Origin: Chelonoidis abingdonii
Taxonomy: Eukaryota; Chordata; Testudines; Testudinidae
Assembly: GCF_003597395.2 (NCBI RefSeq)
Contig: NC_133773.1
Location: forward strand, 63,622,334 to 63,686,333
Direction of reading: 5' to 3'
Length of the DNA stretch: 64,000 nucleotides
Below, piece by piece: positions 46,080 through 59,691 of the stretch. Positions within the stretch are counted from its first letter, which is position 1; every line of letters begins with the position of its first letter. The notes below the pieces were generated by a model, which saw only the letters and a program-made list of their open reading frames with translations, searched no databases and was not told the origin of the DNA. The position numbers were made by a program, and so were the translations under genes.

Positions 46080-46450
46080 AAAAAATTGGAAAAAAATGTG
46101 TCAAACTAAATAATTTTAAAAAAATTCGGTGAATGGAAAAGTAAAAAAAAATAGGTCAGACTAAAATTTTCATTTTGGTTTTGAGCATTTTTTAAAGTTC
46201 TGAAATTTTTAAATAAAATTGAAGGAAATTTCAAAACAATTTTTTGGAACAAAAATATCTAAAGATATCACTTTTTAAGAAATTAAACAAAATGTTTTGT
46301 TTTGTTTTCTGATTCCCTCAACAAACAATTTAGTCCCATGACATGAACAGCTGACATGAATTCGCAAAATGGTTCACTGCTGCCAAATTTGCATTTTCAC
46401 CAGAAAAAAAAATGTGGATGAAAATTTTGCCCTGTTCTAGTTTTAAGTTC
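46080..46450. repeat. AT-rich repeat-like block
   Basis: Dense AAATTT / GAAATTTC wording ends at GAAAATTTTGCCCTGTTCTA. Similar wording occurs at 36400-36500 and 47320-47480, which suggests an old dispersed AT-rich element. Confidence 0.35.
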
Positions 46451-46729
46451 CATCGTGGAATTCTAGATTTTTTGAAGATTTCCTGTTGTTGCCCTCTGTT
46501 ATGCTATATGGAATCATAGTCTGTTTTAAAGAGGAGGCATTTAGTAAAGAGAATAGCTACAGCTACAAACAATCAGGCTTCCACACAACTTGAGTTCCAG
46601 CTTTGTCTATCTTCTTTTTGCCAGGGACCCGCTCCTATCTGGGACTTTTTATAGTACATAGCTAGTGAATGAATAATATACTGCCACTAAACATATCATT
46701 ATGTCCTTGGCCCTGATTCAATAAAACAA

Positions 46730-46860
46730 TTTTGTATGTGCTTAAATCTAGCTGCATTCAGGAAGGATGTTTAAGCACATATTTAACTTTAAGCATTATC
46801 TTAAATCTGGTTTACTTCAAGTGCCTTTCCTGAATAGGTTTGCTTTCCTGAATGAGTGCC
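46730..46860. repeat. Palindromic dispersed repeat
   Basis: GCCCTGATTCAATAAAAC at the left, GTTTAAGCACATATTTAACT in the middle and TCCTGAATGAGTGCCC at the right form a loose inverted repeat. Related words appear at 48025-48090 and 62930-63005. Confidence 0.5.
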
Positions 46861-49029
46861 CTGTTCTTAAAAAACAAAACAAAAAACTTGAGTGCAATAT
46901 GTTTGACTTAGATTGTTTTTCTAAATCTAAATAGAATGCACTGTTCAACTATTTGCAAGACAATTTTTTTAAAAAAAAAGTTGCATGAGATTGTATGAAC
47001 CTCAACTAATGTGACTGAAAACAAAGAACTGTTCCTCTTTTCTTCTCACTTGCTGATTGCCATTCATAATCACTTAGAAAAACATGGTGAAGACTACCCA
47101 CAAAGAAAGGAGATTTGGGCAATGGCACTATTTTCAATAATGCCAGAACAACAACATATTTATTTCTATTCTGTTTATTCCTTGGTGTTTCTGGCTTTTC
47201 TGTTTAATTTTTTTAGATAACATTTTTTGGAAGTAGTGACTGGCTAATGTGTCTGAAAATTTACTTGTGGTATGTGAACATCTCACCTTTGCTGCTAGTG
47301 ACAAGCTTGGTGACTAGACCTGAGTGGAAAACAACATTTTTATTTTGTAAAAAGTGTCAAGGTTTTGAAATGAATTTGCATTCTGATGTGGAATGAAAAC
47401 GAGATCTTTTGACATTTTTTATGAAAAACATGGGAGTCCCCCATAACCAGGTGGTCAGAACATTCTCCTGGGTCTTCTGCGTCCTGGGTGAATGCTGTGG
47501 AGAGTCTCTACTATATTGACTTCAGCTGAGCTATGGCACTTCACCCCAGCCCAGGCTCTTTACTTTGCTAGCATAATATACATTCACCCCTTCCTTATTT
47601 CTCTTCACAAGAGGAGCATGTTTTATTTTCCTTTGCTTTAGCTTAGTTTGAATGGAAGCAGAGTCCCCTGGCTTTTTGACTTTTCTCTTGGATGCTTCTA
47701 GATTTATGACAGACAAAATGAGTCAGACTATTCCTCACAGCTCTAAGTTCCTTATAAAGGTCAGTGTATTGTTGTGAAAAAATGCTCCAAAGAAGATACA
47801 TGTGACATTTTATAGTATTGATCTGTTTATAATAGCGCTAGTAGCATGGCTACCTGGAGTGCTTTGATTTCCTTGATCACTCATTTTTAGTGCTACTGGT
47901 TTTGAAGCAGCCAGGGAAGCCTCCTGTGTGTTTGATGATTTTTCATCCTTTTCCCTATTCTGTTCAGCCCTCCTCCCACACAACATCACTGAATAAGGGC
48001 TCACTCTTGGAAGGTGCTAAGCATTCTGGCCCTGACTCAGTACTGCTCTTAAGCACATGCTTAACTTTAACTTTAAGAATGTATCTTGTTCCATTCACTT
48101 AATCATTAGGATCACTTGCAGGATCAAACAACATATCCCTATGTTACTATACATCACACACTCACTTACTAGAGACAGATGTTGGGTTGGAGAAAATCTG
48201 AAAATTAAACATTCACAGATCTGAAAACTCATTTTTGCGAACAGTACATGTGTTCAACAGCAATATGTTTGTAAGAACTACATTAGCAAATGTTATTCAA
48301 ATCATATAAGGGACAAATTGATTTCACAGCCATATTATTTCATCCTGGTGACCAATGATGGAGATGAAACTGAATGCAAGAAAAAAAATCAAATGACATC
48401 TTAGGAGGAGATTCGCTCAGTTACGCCAACATCAAAGGAGCTACTCCAGATTTATTCCAGTGTAACTGAAAGCAGCCCTTTGTGAACTAATCATCTATAC
48501 ATACACACCGGGGGAATCATATGCTGCATTCCTTGAACCTTAACTTCCATGATAATTCTGAGTGCACAGGGAATACAGATTCAGGAAGTGTGTTTTCCAT
48601 CATTATTTTGACATCAATATTTGGAATAAATATTCCAATGAAGGTAGCTGATCAGTCAGAAAATTTAGAGCAATATTCTGAAAATGAGTAGGAAACTTAC
48701 TGAAATTCTGAACATCAGTAGGTATAACCATCTAACCCAGTAAGATACTCTGCTAGTATTTCAAACAATAGTGGATATAAATTTTAGAAAACTACTGGAC
48801 AGAAAGTACAGTATGTTTGATTAAATTGGTAGAGTAGCTCAAAGTAAACCATTTTTCAAATTCAAAGACTTACTTTTTTTTGTATTTTTGGATGCCTTTT
48901 TTCACAGAAAGTAGAAGTTTCAAAACACTTGTTCCAAAAAAAGCTGTTATATTTCTGGCCATATCGGAAGGTAATACTGGAAACCTTCTGAAAAATCTCC
49001 TCCTGATAAGCTTCCCAAGCCAAGGATCT
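46861..49029. other. Unannotated stretch
   Basis: 48025-48090 carries the TTAAGCACATGCTTAACTTT word of the preceding family. No gene. Confidence 0.4.
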
Positions 49030-49089
49030 GATCCAACTCTGTTAAAGTCAATGGAAAAACTCCTATTAACTTCAATGGGAGCTGGATCA
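49030..49089. repeat. Short palindromic repeat
   Basis: TGATCCAACTC pairs with GAGCTGGATCA (one mismatch), and AAAGTCAATGGA faces TTCAATGGGA. Same TCAATGG-core group as 8917-8985. Confidence 0.6.
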
Positions 49090-52000
49090 AGGGTCAACTT
49101 TTTAGAGTCAAGACTATCTGATAAGCATCCTAACTTTAGGATCCACACCTTACTGAGAACAGCAAGATAATCAGAGGTTTATGCATATCATTAGTATTTT
49201 TCCCCATCTTAACACTCAAGCTGGGAGACCATTCAGCCTCCTTGCCAAACAGATCACTATGCCATGCTGAGCATTTTTCAGCTAATTTTTGTTCTTCAGC
49301 ATTTCCCTATGTCAGATGAAAGACAGAATATAGAGATGCCACGGTAACTCTCAGCTTGGACTTACCTTTTTTATTTTCCACTTCTCCCCAGAGAAGAAAT
49401 TGATTTGTTTAAATTGCCATTTCATTTTGCAGTGCAGTGGTGTTAATTTCATCAGCTCTCATTTCCTCTACAGATACACAGCAAGAGTAAAAGCACTCAG
49501 AAGCAGATATGTTCCCAGGAAGATAGACAGCCCAGGGTGAGCACCATAGTCATTTTAGGGCTCTTGAGTGCAGAAGGGGAAGATGCCTTCCAGGATGGTG
49601 GAAGGGTCCATAGCTACTCCACAGGGGCTACTCATGTGTGATTCCATAAACATTACTGAATTTATATCAGGGATCAATATGGATAAAAGTTTATGAATTC
49701 ATTAAGTCAAATCTGTCCTCAACCAGCCTTATTGACTTCAGCATATTAGAGGCCATCAAACTACACATGATACTTTTAGTATGTGCCTTCTGCCTGTTGT
49801 GATAGACAAATTCCTATTTTTGGTCAAAACAACTGTCTGATTAGTAGTGTCAGAATTGAAAGGAAAGATGGAGACATTACCTTGACCATAACAAAGTTCA
49901 GTGTTCTCTCTGGATACTGCTAAACCATTCTCAGACAAATTTTGTCCCTAGCTCTGCTGTCTCTTAAATTTTCTGCTACCACCAGCTTTCTCTCACCTAT
50001 ATATACATATATATATACACATATACACACACTCACACGGACATTTATCTAGTTGTGACTAGTTGCTGCAGAACAACTTGCAAGATAATTAGACATGATT
50101 TTAATCAATTGTGGTTTATTGCAGATGTGAGAGAAGTCAGTGATTGAGATTCTGTGTTGCACACTGTGGAGGTGCAGCATGTAAGGACTAGCTAAGAGGC
50201 AGTAGGTGGGGGGCTAAGATGGATTTAAACCATCTTTGCACCCATCTGAATCTGGGCTGCTCCAGGGACTGGCATGGTCCTGTTATAATGTAAAAGCAGT
50301 CCACAGCAACAGAAAATCCATGTAATGGCATATACTGCAGGGACTCCTGACAGCTCTTCCCATCCCCAGCAGGCCCTCTGCACAGAGGTTTAAGCAGGGG
50401 GCTCAGCCACATGATGATGGAGTTTGGGAAAAAGAGGAATCTGAACATCCAGACAAATAATACAAGAGGCAAAGCTCCCCCACCCTCCTCACAAAAAGGT
50501 AGTTGTAGAGAGTTGAAGCTGCCAAAGGCACAGCATCTCTGAAAAGCAGGCCTTAGATGTCTCAGGTTAGGCTCTCAGAAATAGAGGAACCCTAAATTAG
50601 GCCTTAACTTTCACTCATATTGTGCCTACCCTATGCCAAAAATCTGATACCAACATTTGTTACAAGTTGCTGAGTGACTCTTTTGAGGTGGTAAGTGCCC
50701 TCTATGTCTACTGGCTTCAGTGGGCATGGAGAGAGCTCAGCAACATACAAGAGGCATTGAGCACCTTGTAGGATCTGATCCTTAATGAACAGGACCTCAC
50801 GGGTTTCATTCTCTAATGCTGGTGTATTAGGACTTTTCGATGCACCAGCACAGGGATGCCTATATTGCCCCAACATGATGCCTGCACTGGAGAAATTCTG
50901 CCCTAGGCTTCTGTGGGCTGTTGATGGCCCCTGTATACATATAGGGATGATGTGGTGACGGGTGAAGAGAACAATCCCTTCCTAGCCACCATCATTAGCT
51001 GTTGGCAGCAGTACAGCTATAATGAAAAGTCAATTCACCCGAATGCGGAGTGGTTTGTGCTTACACGGTTTCCCCAGTGCAAATCATACTGCAGTAGTCA
51101 CAACTGAAGGAAAAGGTTCTCCCCTTGTGGGAGGTTAAACTTCTGAATATGATCAAAGGATACAGAGCTCAGGAAGATCCGTCACAATATAAGATTCTTG
51201 ATTACTAAATTGACAAGGTTGTGTTTATAGAATTGATTTTACTTCTTATTTTGGATCTGATCCTCTAAGGTGCTGATCTCCTATGATTTCCATGGGAGTC
51301 AATAGGTATTGAGAGCACTCAGCTCCTGTGAACATTGAATGCTTTATTTGTAAGATTAGGAATCTCTAGAATGTAGGGCTTGTCCATAACATTAGGCATC
51401 TTTAATGCTACTTATTGCTGGTGCATATCACCTCCTTTAGTGGCACAGGTGAGGGATTAGCTCTGAAAGTCCTTTCTCATCACCTAAATTTGGACATGTA
51501 TGTGAAGTTCCCAGGGAGCGGGGGAGGGAGGAAATGGAGAATACATACAATAATCTGCCCTTTACAGAACAGTTCCTCCATATCAAGACGACTTCTGTGG
51601 ACAGCAATAGAAAATGAAAGAAGGCTAAAGCTAATGTGTTTATGGACAGCAGAACTATACACAATATGCTGTGTATAGTTCAGTGTTGGTACTAGTGGAA
51701 AGGAGAGTGCATGAGGGAAAACATGAAAACTATATAGCATCCAAATGAACAAATGGACAGCAGGTCATGCTTTAATGTGCGGTAGCAAAGGAAAGAAAAA
51801 CAATATCATTTGCTATTATATTTCCAGTGTCTAGCCCTTTGTGTTTTACAAAGTTTCCTTTCTAATATAATTTACTCAATCACCTCTTGAAACAAAATAT
51901 TTGTGTCTTAGTCTTGCACAAAGCAAACGGCAATCTTAAAAGGTCAACTGGTTTTTTTCTGTCACTGTAGTTCATAGTAAGAATACCATTCTATGATAAA

Positions 52001-53760
52001 TCCCCTTATATTGTTGCATCAGCCTCTATAGCCACTCTGTCCTACTTTTATTGTTCCACAGAATGAAGGGGTCAAAAATGTCAAGCCTTTCTCTCCCTCT
52101 GCTAATTATCTCAGTATTGATTTTAAATAACTCTGTTGTTCCCAACAGAAAGAATTATTTTAGGGGAGAACATTGGTGTTGCATTGGAAGCTTATTCTAT
52201 TTTTCTCTCCAGAATGATTTCTCAAGCAGAAGGGAACCACAGAGTGTTCCATGTATTTTAGAATGAGGTCAGTGAGTTAATAATTGTGGTTAATTTAGGC
52301 CACAATCCTGCAAATGACTATGAATGACTTCAATACGGTTCTGAGTGGTTGCAGGCATCCACTCAAGTGTAGTCACCTTTTTCTGCCCTTTTTTCGTTAT
52401 TATACTAGTAGCACTGAATACAAATCTCTGCTAACCTCTGATGAAAACATGATTATCTTAAGGTTCCTCAAAATTGTTCTTAAAACCTCAAGGCAACACC
52501 TTTGATTAGTGACCAGCATGGAAGTACCATTTAACCTTAAGATTCCCAATTATATACACAAATGATTTGTTGATATCCGACAAAAAGCATTTAAAGTTAT
52601 AGGAATGTGAAAGATTAACAATGCAATCTGAAAACCTCAGAAACAGAAGATTTTATGTTTCATTATGAATTTTTAAAGCTTGTCCAAAAACCTCCACCCA
52701 TAAGCAAACCATGGAATTCTGGAGGGTTTTATTAATAAATAGTGATTGGTTTTAGCAGTTTAAAACACTTGAAATATATTCAGTGCATTTGCTTTGAGTT
52801 TTGATGGTACCTGCTCTGTTTGAAATCTTCAGAACAAAAAAACAACCGACTGAGTTGTCAGTATAAGGATGGTAGCTGAAAGTGTGTTTGTGGATGAAAG
52901 AATGTATATGGAGAAGTAGAGATACAGAAGGAATAGAAAAATACATAGTTTGCATATGAGAGTGAGAGAACTAAGCAGAATTTTTTTCTTCTTGCAAGTC
53001 TCTTTTAAGTTTGTGATCTGGATAAAGAAATGTGCCCTCCAAGAAGTAATTAATATCTTTCATTAATATCACACACACCAGAAAGAGACAGTAATTTTGT
53101 TTTAAATTCTCTGCTAGAAGATAAATTAGCATGATTGAACTGAGAAGCCTGAAAGCCATAATTCATATTCTTTATTCAGGTAATTAAATTGTAGAAAGGC
53201 GATGGAGGAGGGACATACATTTTTAATATATTGTAGAATAATCATGTGTCAGAAAAATATGCAAAACTTGGTAAGAAAAGAAATGCCTATGAATTAACAA
53301 TTCAAAGCTCTTCTTCCTTTAAAGGTTAAAATCACTGAACACAATCTGTAGGCTATAATGAAGCATTCTAAGAAATACTGGCAAAAGGTGGGTGGAAAAT
53401 GTCAGATTCTTGTTTATATTTTTTCCTCTTGAAAGGTTTAAGACAGTTTTACACTCATCATCCAAATAAAAGTCATGCCAAAATGTTTCCAACTATATCA
53501 GATGCTCTATACTGTAGTTTCATATTTATGCCATTCTCTTCATCTTGCTGAGCAGGTTAAATGAACTAGACTCTAGAACAGAATCTCCTTGTTAAATGTA
53601 CATAACTCCAATTTATGTCACAAGGACCTGGCTTTGCTACAGAAACCATGCAAGAGCCCATACAGTGTAATGGACATTTTAGTCCTTTGGGCTTTCCCTT
53701 GCTATCCTGTCTCCCCTGCCACTACTCTGACCCTCACCCCCAATTGTATCACCCCCCTGG
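49090..53760. other. Unannotated stretch with small repeats
   Basis: A TA/CA microsatellite lies at 49998-50036. A perfect 11-bp hairpin (AACTATACACA / TGTGTATAGTT, loop ATATGC) lies at 51653-51680. No gene or large repeat is recognised. Confidence 0.4.
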
Positions 53761-53768
53761 GATCTATC

Positions 53769-53876
53769 TAGGGTGACCAGACAGCAAATGTGAAAAATCA
53801 AGACAGGGGGTGGGGTGGGGTAAATAGGAGCTTATTTAAGAAAAAGACCCAAAAATCGGGACATCTGGTCACCCTA
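53769..53876. mobile_element. 108-bp hAT-type MITE with perfect 8-bp duplication
   Basis: GATCTATC occurs at 53761-53768 and 53877-53884. The termini TAGGGTGACCAGA and TCTGGTCACCCTA are perfect inverted repeats of 13 bases. The interior pairs AAAAATC with a diverged copy (AAAAATCGGGAC). No coding capacity. The YAGGG terminus and 8-bp TSD indicate hAT. Confidence 0.9.
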
Positions 53877-53924
53877 GATCTATCTTAGATACTTATGTGG
53901 CCCTGCCATCATAGGATCTAAGTA

Positions 53925-54020
53925 CCTTGCAATCTTTAAATGTATTTATCCTCACAAAACCCCTATGAGGTAGTGAAGTAATATCTCCATTTTACTGATG
54001 GGGAAGCAAGGCAGAGAGGG
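53925..54020 (-). repeat. MIR-type SINE fragment
   Basis: ATGTATTTATCCTCACAAAA, CCCTATGAGGTAGTGAAGTA and CCATTTTACTGATGGGGAAG match a reverse MIR. It is cut off at GAGAGGG by the hairpin element at 54024. Confidence 0.7.
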
Positions 54021-54023
54021 TAA

Positions 54024-54254
54024 GGGCTTATTTACACAGTGTGGCAATGTGCACTATGGGCGTATGATTTCTAAATACACTAACGTGTTACACATTAATT
54101 GGTCTGTGTAGACCCTGCTGGTGTGCTGTTTGAATGTAGGGAACTTTTAGTGCTTACCAGCAGGGTCTACAAGGACCAATTAATGTGTAACACATTAGTG
54201 TATTTAGAAACAACACACCCATAGTGCACGTTGCCACACTGTGTACAATAGGCC
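54024..54254. mobile_element. Long-hairpin MITE
   Basis: The two arms of about 100 bases are near-perfect complements. TAAATACACTAACGTGTTAC faces GTAACACATTAGTGTATTTA, and GTAGACCCTGCTGGT faces ACCAGCAGGGTCTAC. Ends are GGGCTTATTTACACAG and, at the right, CTGTGTACAATAGGCC. TAA precedes the left end but the right flank is TCT, so the duplication is not preserved or the boundary is off. Confidence 0.75.
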
Positions 54255-56043
54255 TCTGACTTCTATATGCTATCACATTGTACATGTGGAACAATAATCA
54301 TAATAATTAATGTGTAAAAATGCACATGCATATTACAGGAAGAACATATCCCTAGTTATTCCTGTGGGAGTAATAAAGGAGATATTCTAGGAAAAAATAC
54401 ATTATTTAGGATGTACCAGTTTTCTAAGGAGTGAAAAATATAAAGTAAAGCTTAGAAAGGCTTTCTGGTACAGGTACAGAATTTTCTGTGTAACCTGGGA
54501 TTGCACGTAAAGAGTGCCAAAGGTCATCCTCCTGAAGATCATTTTAGTTTGTCTTAGCCTTTCCTGCCAATTTTTCTTTTTCCCCCCTCAACAATTGTAT
54601 TCACTTTAAAACGAAAAAAGAAAACAATTTCCCCTTCCCCATTATCTCCTTCATGAGAAACACTGAAGGCAGCAGTGTGGGTGAGTTACACAGCAGTAAA
54701 TTTGCCTGTGTTCCTCATTATCAGGAAATAATTTAGTATTTTACATTTGTGATAGTGTCCTGTATCCAGGTCCTCAAGCTTTGGCCATGCGTAAAACAAT
54801 TAGCGGTGCACTTGGCTTATTGTACTTTCATTCTCTCCAGATGAGCAGTAGAGTATAAGTGAGAAATCAGAACCAGTCTCTAGCAAATAATTAGACAGTT
54901 GTGAAATGCTGTGCATGAAGAGAAAGTTCTTCCTAATCCCTGCAGGTGAACAGCATGAGATAGTATTATCATAATCACCTCTTGCCTAGATACCAATGTA
55001 ACAGTAATCACAAGAGCACTCAGACCATTTAACATTCTGCCATAATATCTGACTCAATGACCACCTGAAACAGTGAATTCCCAAGGGGCCATTCCCCAGC
55101 TGGGAATCACTGGCATGTAGCAGAACTCCAGCCATTCCCCTTACATCTGGGAGGCAGATTCTCACTTAAAAGAGGGGGAAATAGCCAAAATTAGAGGAAT
55201 AGTTCCCAAAATATGTTTAACATGATAATGCTAATCTTTCCGTAACAATAACGCAGTATGTGCACAATAAAATAGGCACTGAGTGCCTCGTGTCCAGCAT
55301 TCAACACTTATTGATATGCTCACTATCTCTGAAAAATCAGATCACCTCTTTTTTAAAAAGCTTAAGTATGAATTTAGGAGCCCATATGTAGGTGCTTAGG
55401 TTTGAAAATTTTGTCCTAAGCTGTTAATATAGATAAGACGGCTTTCACCTGCCACTTCTATGGTTCCTATAGTACCATAACTTTAAAATTGTTATGATTT
55501 CCCCCCCAGACCTATTAGAAACAGGCAGCCCTAGGATGATATGCAAGATGTACAATTTCAGGTGTATTGTTGGGGGGAATGTTGAAAATTAGGTTTATAA
55601 TGGGAAAGTAGTTTCTGCCTTGACTACAGAGTGGATACTGCCATTTACAATCATAACCCTTATTTCTTACCAAAGCTGACATAAGGCCTTAAAGTCCAGA
55701 GTCTTGATGTGTACTGGAGGAAATGGCAGCAAAGCACATTGGTTTCTTAAGTCTGAAAATCTGTGGCTTAACTCTGTAAAGCATTTCCAGATTTATGACT
55801 GCTATCTGATGCTTATTCTTCTAGCTTCAGAGGGTCTGCTCACATAAGAAAGGGCTGCAGGATCAGGCTCACAGTTTAGTAAAGAATCTATAAAAAATAG
55901 TGCTATATTCTATAATATATTCTTCTTTAATGCCCATTATTACAATTATGACAGGCAAAAAAGCCTCTGTAATTCCCATCTCTGAATTCCTCAGCACATT
56001 GTCCTCCTGGTGTCTATAGCATATAAACTCTTTGCAGTCTCAT
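54255..56043. other. Unannotated stretch
   Basis: No gene is recognised. 56036-56043 (AGTCTCAT) is the left duplication of the next element. Confidence 0.4.
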
Positions 56044-56569
56044 CAGAGGTGAAAGTAAGCCAGTCCGGGACAGTACAGCATACCGGCAAGAGCTGGTACG
56101 CCATGCCAGACTGGACCGGCTTCCCCGATGGTGATTTAAAGGGCCCAGAGCTCTGCTGCAGGGAGCCCCAGACTCTTTAAATCACCACCGGAGCTCCGGC
56201 AGCCCGGCTCGGGTGGGGATTTAAAGGGCCCGGGGCTCCAGCCGCTGTGGGAAGCCTCAGGCCCTTTAAAGTGCCGCCGGCGGAGCTCCTGCAGCAGGGC
56301 TCAGGCAGCACTTTGGCAGTGCTTTAAAAGGCCAGGAGCTCTGCGGCGGCTGGAGCCCCGGGTCCTTTATTTCACCCCTGAGCCCCAGGGCTCCCAGCCG
56401 CCTCTGCAGCTGGTAGCTCTGGAGTGATTTAAAGGCCCTGGGGCTCCCAGCCACAACCAGAGCCCCAGGATCTTTAAATCTTTAAAGGCCCCACCTCTTC
56501 CAGTTGAGGTCACACCCCCACTCAGGAATCCGGCATACTGGTAAGTCCTTTCAGTTACTTTCACCCCTG
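56044..56569. mobile_element. GC-rich non-autonomous hAT element with perfect 8-bp duplication
   Basis: The ends CAGAGGTGAAAGTAA and TTACTTTCACCCCTG are inverted repeats with one mismatch. AGTCTCAT flanks it at 56036-56043 and 56570-56577. The interior is GC-rich and modular, with GGTGATTTAAAGGGCCC-like words recurring at about 56130, 56216, 56262 and 56430. Antisense open frames inside are composition effects. Confidence 0.9.
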
Positions 56570-56577
56570 AGTCTCAT

Positions 56578-57812
56578 TGTGTATATTATACAGCACCCAG
56601 CATGTCAGCATTGACCAAATAATAAACTATCACCCTGCTAACATTTTAGAGTAACAAACATTTTAGAGTAACAAATATTTCAAGAACTTGGTTTCTTTGC
56701 AGCATGAAAACATAATACAGGTTTGAAGACTACTCACTCTACTTAGAATCACAAAAAACTCAGCCAAAAACCAGAACACCTCAAAACATAGAGAATGAAA
56801 GTATGAGGCCAGGAATAGATGCAGGTCAAGCACTGAAGTAAGTTTCATAAGCGTTCTTTCTGCCTCTGCTCAATGGAATCTACAGAAAAGGCTGTGTACC
56901 ATCATCCTGGAATGTTTTAATGAGCCTACACAAGTGCTAAGCAATGATATTGCTGGTCTAAGTCCATTGACCATCTTGGGTCTTTGCGTGCTGCGGGGCA
57001 TGGGAAGTAATGCATGCAAAGATAAATTGAGGCAACTGATGAGGTTGTTGCAGTGAATTTTGCTAAGAGCATCTTTATACACAGGTCACTAGTGAGTCAA
57101 AGTAGAAACTTAACTTCTTTGATAACCATGCCCATGTGGGGGGGCAGGAGGAGTGGGGATCAGGAGTAACATTGACCTTGAACATTAAAAGCTTCCCCTC
57201 AGACAAAACTGGCAGTTGCACACCACAGATGATTGGAAAGCAAGAAAAGATAACTTCCTGCATTGACATTATGAGGCAGGTAGAGGAGAGTGCAAAAAAG
57301 GCTGTACAAAACTTATGAGGGCGAATCATGGCATCCCTTCTGAATGGGATATTCCTGCCTAATTATGGTAATGAAAGAATGGTCTTGCTGCACAGGCAAA
57401 AATCAAACCCAAACTATTAATTAATCTCTCAGAGAGGACTGATGAGAGATGCAAATTGTAGGGAAACCATAAAGTTTAGGATTTGGGGGTGGGGGGGATA
57501 TTTTCTTTATTTGTGTGATCCTAGTTAAATATGGCAAAGCAATTACTGAACTATACTGAACCAATAAGCAAAAAGTGATAGTGATAAGCAGCATGCCTTT
57601 GGATACATAGTGCTTTTGTTTCATATTATTTCATGTGTCATTATGCAGATCAGAAAGAAAGATGTGATCAAAAGTCATGATGAATCCAGAAATAATAAAG
57701 GGAATTACCAACTTTTCCAACCACTGGTGGCATTATCACGAGGAGCTGAGATCACTGGGAGCAGCTAGGTGCCATTAATGGCCAAAACTTTACATTTATC
57801 TAGCCTATGGGT
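56578..57812. other. Unannotated stretch
   Basis: A direct repeat ACATTTTAGAGTAACAAA occurs twice near 56640-56675. No gene. Confidence 0.4.
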
Positions 57813-57875
57813 AAAATCCTGGTACCACTGAAATAGTTGGAGTTTTACCATTGACTTCAGTGTGGCCAGGATTTC
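57813..57875. repeat. Short palindromic repeat
   Basis: AAATCCTGGTACCACTGAA at the left faces TTCAGTGTGGCCAGGATTT at the right, with GGAGTTTTACCATTG between. Confidence 0.6.
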
Positions 57876-59691
57876 ATGCTATTTGTCTAGCATTGGTGCA
57901 AGTCAAGGATAAAGGAGAGTGTGTTGCAGAACCAACATCGTTTTGTGACCCATGCTGTACTTTCATCCACCATGAGCCACCAGATTTTTCCTCCTTCCAT
58001 TTGAAGGTAGCATTTTAACACACAGGACCAGATTTTTAAATATATCCATCCACCTAAAGATGGAGATAGGCATTTATTGGGATGTCAGGGCCGAGTCTTA
58101 CAAACTGATTAGTGTGGGCAAACACCATAAGAAATCCAATTCACTACATAGAGTCCCAGTTTTTTGACTTGACAGACGTACAATTTATTCTGCCAAAAAG
58201 CTGCCTTTAGTTTTTGTCCAAATGTTCAAGATAAAACCACCACTACTAAAGATATAGAGGGTGGTGCTAGATAGCCACTCTGTGTAAGATAAACCCCCAA
58301 ACAGAATTTTATTGCAATATTTTATGACTCAAATTTTTAAAAAATTGTCATAAAAATATTTAGTGACTGAATCAATGTGAGATGTTACTCAGCCCACTAT
58401 GTAATTGTAGTGGCACCAGAAAGACTAAGCAAGAGGTGATATAGGATGTGCTGTATGTGCGTAGAAACACTTTTCTTCAAGTCTGGCCTACAGTGCAACC
58501 TGTTTCATCCTGACATATATCACAGAGATAATCTGATGCATTTGATACTTTATCCACATTACAGTGCTTATCACAGTAAATTAATTACATTACATTTCTT
58601 TTGGGGTTGGGGAAGGGGTTGCATGTGAAATTTTATCTTCAGTGAAAATGAGAGTTTGCCTTATTGAGAATTCCCACAAGCATAACAAGTTTTTGGCAGT
58701 AGCTTCCGAAAAGCTGCAAACTGAAACCCTTACCACTGGGGTACTGACACTTCTGACCAATCTCTCTCATGAGAACATATGGTCAGACTCTCTGGTTTAT
58801 CTGAGCTGCGTTTGATGCAAGGCCAGAAAGGGAGGAACAAAGTTGGTTTTAAACTGCCCTGCTCCTGAGGTTAGCCAAGGATCAGGCTCCATAAAGGCTT
58901 CTCTCTCATATGCTTGGCTGCCCATGATCCCAAATAGCTGTTCCAGCAGCAAGGAATCATCCAGATATAGCAGCTACCTAGCTACACCCCCTTTTCCCTG
59001 GGCACAGCACCTATGTTTGGGTGTTGGGGTCGGAGGCATAAAAACTGTTAAGCCATCCCATCTGTACAGAATGAAATCCCCAGATAGTTGGTTAATCTAG
59101 CTTCCTGGGTGTTTTGTGCCAAAGGATCGGGGCCAGAATCTTGGCCCAAAGTCCAAGAATTTTAATGGGAATGGACAACATTCTGGATGCAGCTATCCTC
59201 GTCTCCCTGTTTGGAGGATAGATCAGGTGGTCAATTAAAAAAAGGGTATTGAAATGAGCAAAATAGTATCATTCTGGTATAATTTTTAGACTATATTTAA
59301 TGACCATTATATAACTCCCAATCTGCTACAACCCAAATGCAAGAGAAACAATAATGACAGCAGTTTAAAATGATGTGAGACAAATTTCTTTAAGAGGCAT
59401 AATATTTTTTAACCTTCTGCTTCAGTATTTCTGAAGTGAATAATTTCCAGTAATAAAAATGAGGAAAGAATAAGCCTGGAAATGTATATGTATAGTGAGG
59501 AAAGCAAATGCATAGAGATGCCCTCCAGCATGAGGATCACTTGGGAGGTACAGTGTGCTTCATGCAATAAAAAAATCCTATAGACAGTTCACCATAGGTT
59601 GGGGCATGATTTTTGCTCCTACTTTTACATCTGTGTAACTCTATGGAAGTCAGTGGAGCTATTTTTCATTTATACCAGAGCAGGATTATCA
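57876..59691. other. Unannotated stretch
   Basis: No gene or classified repeat is recognised. Confidence 0.4.

Noticed and set aside
7620..51680. CRISPR-like or bacterial operon-like structure
   Set aside because: The repeats are hairpins and transposons of an animal genome. No regularly spaced repeat-spacer array or cas-like frame is present.
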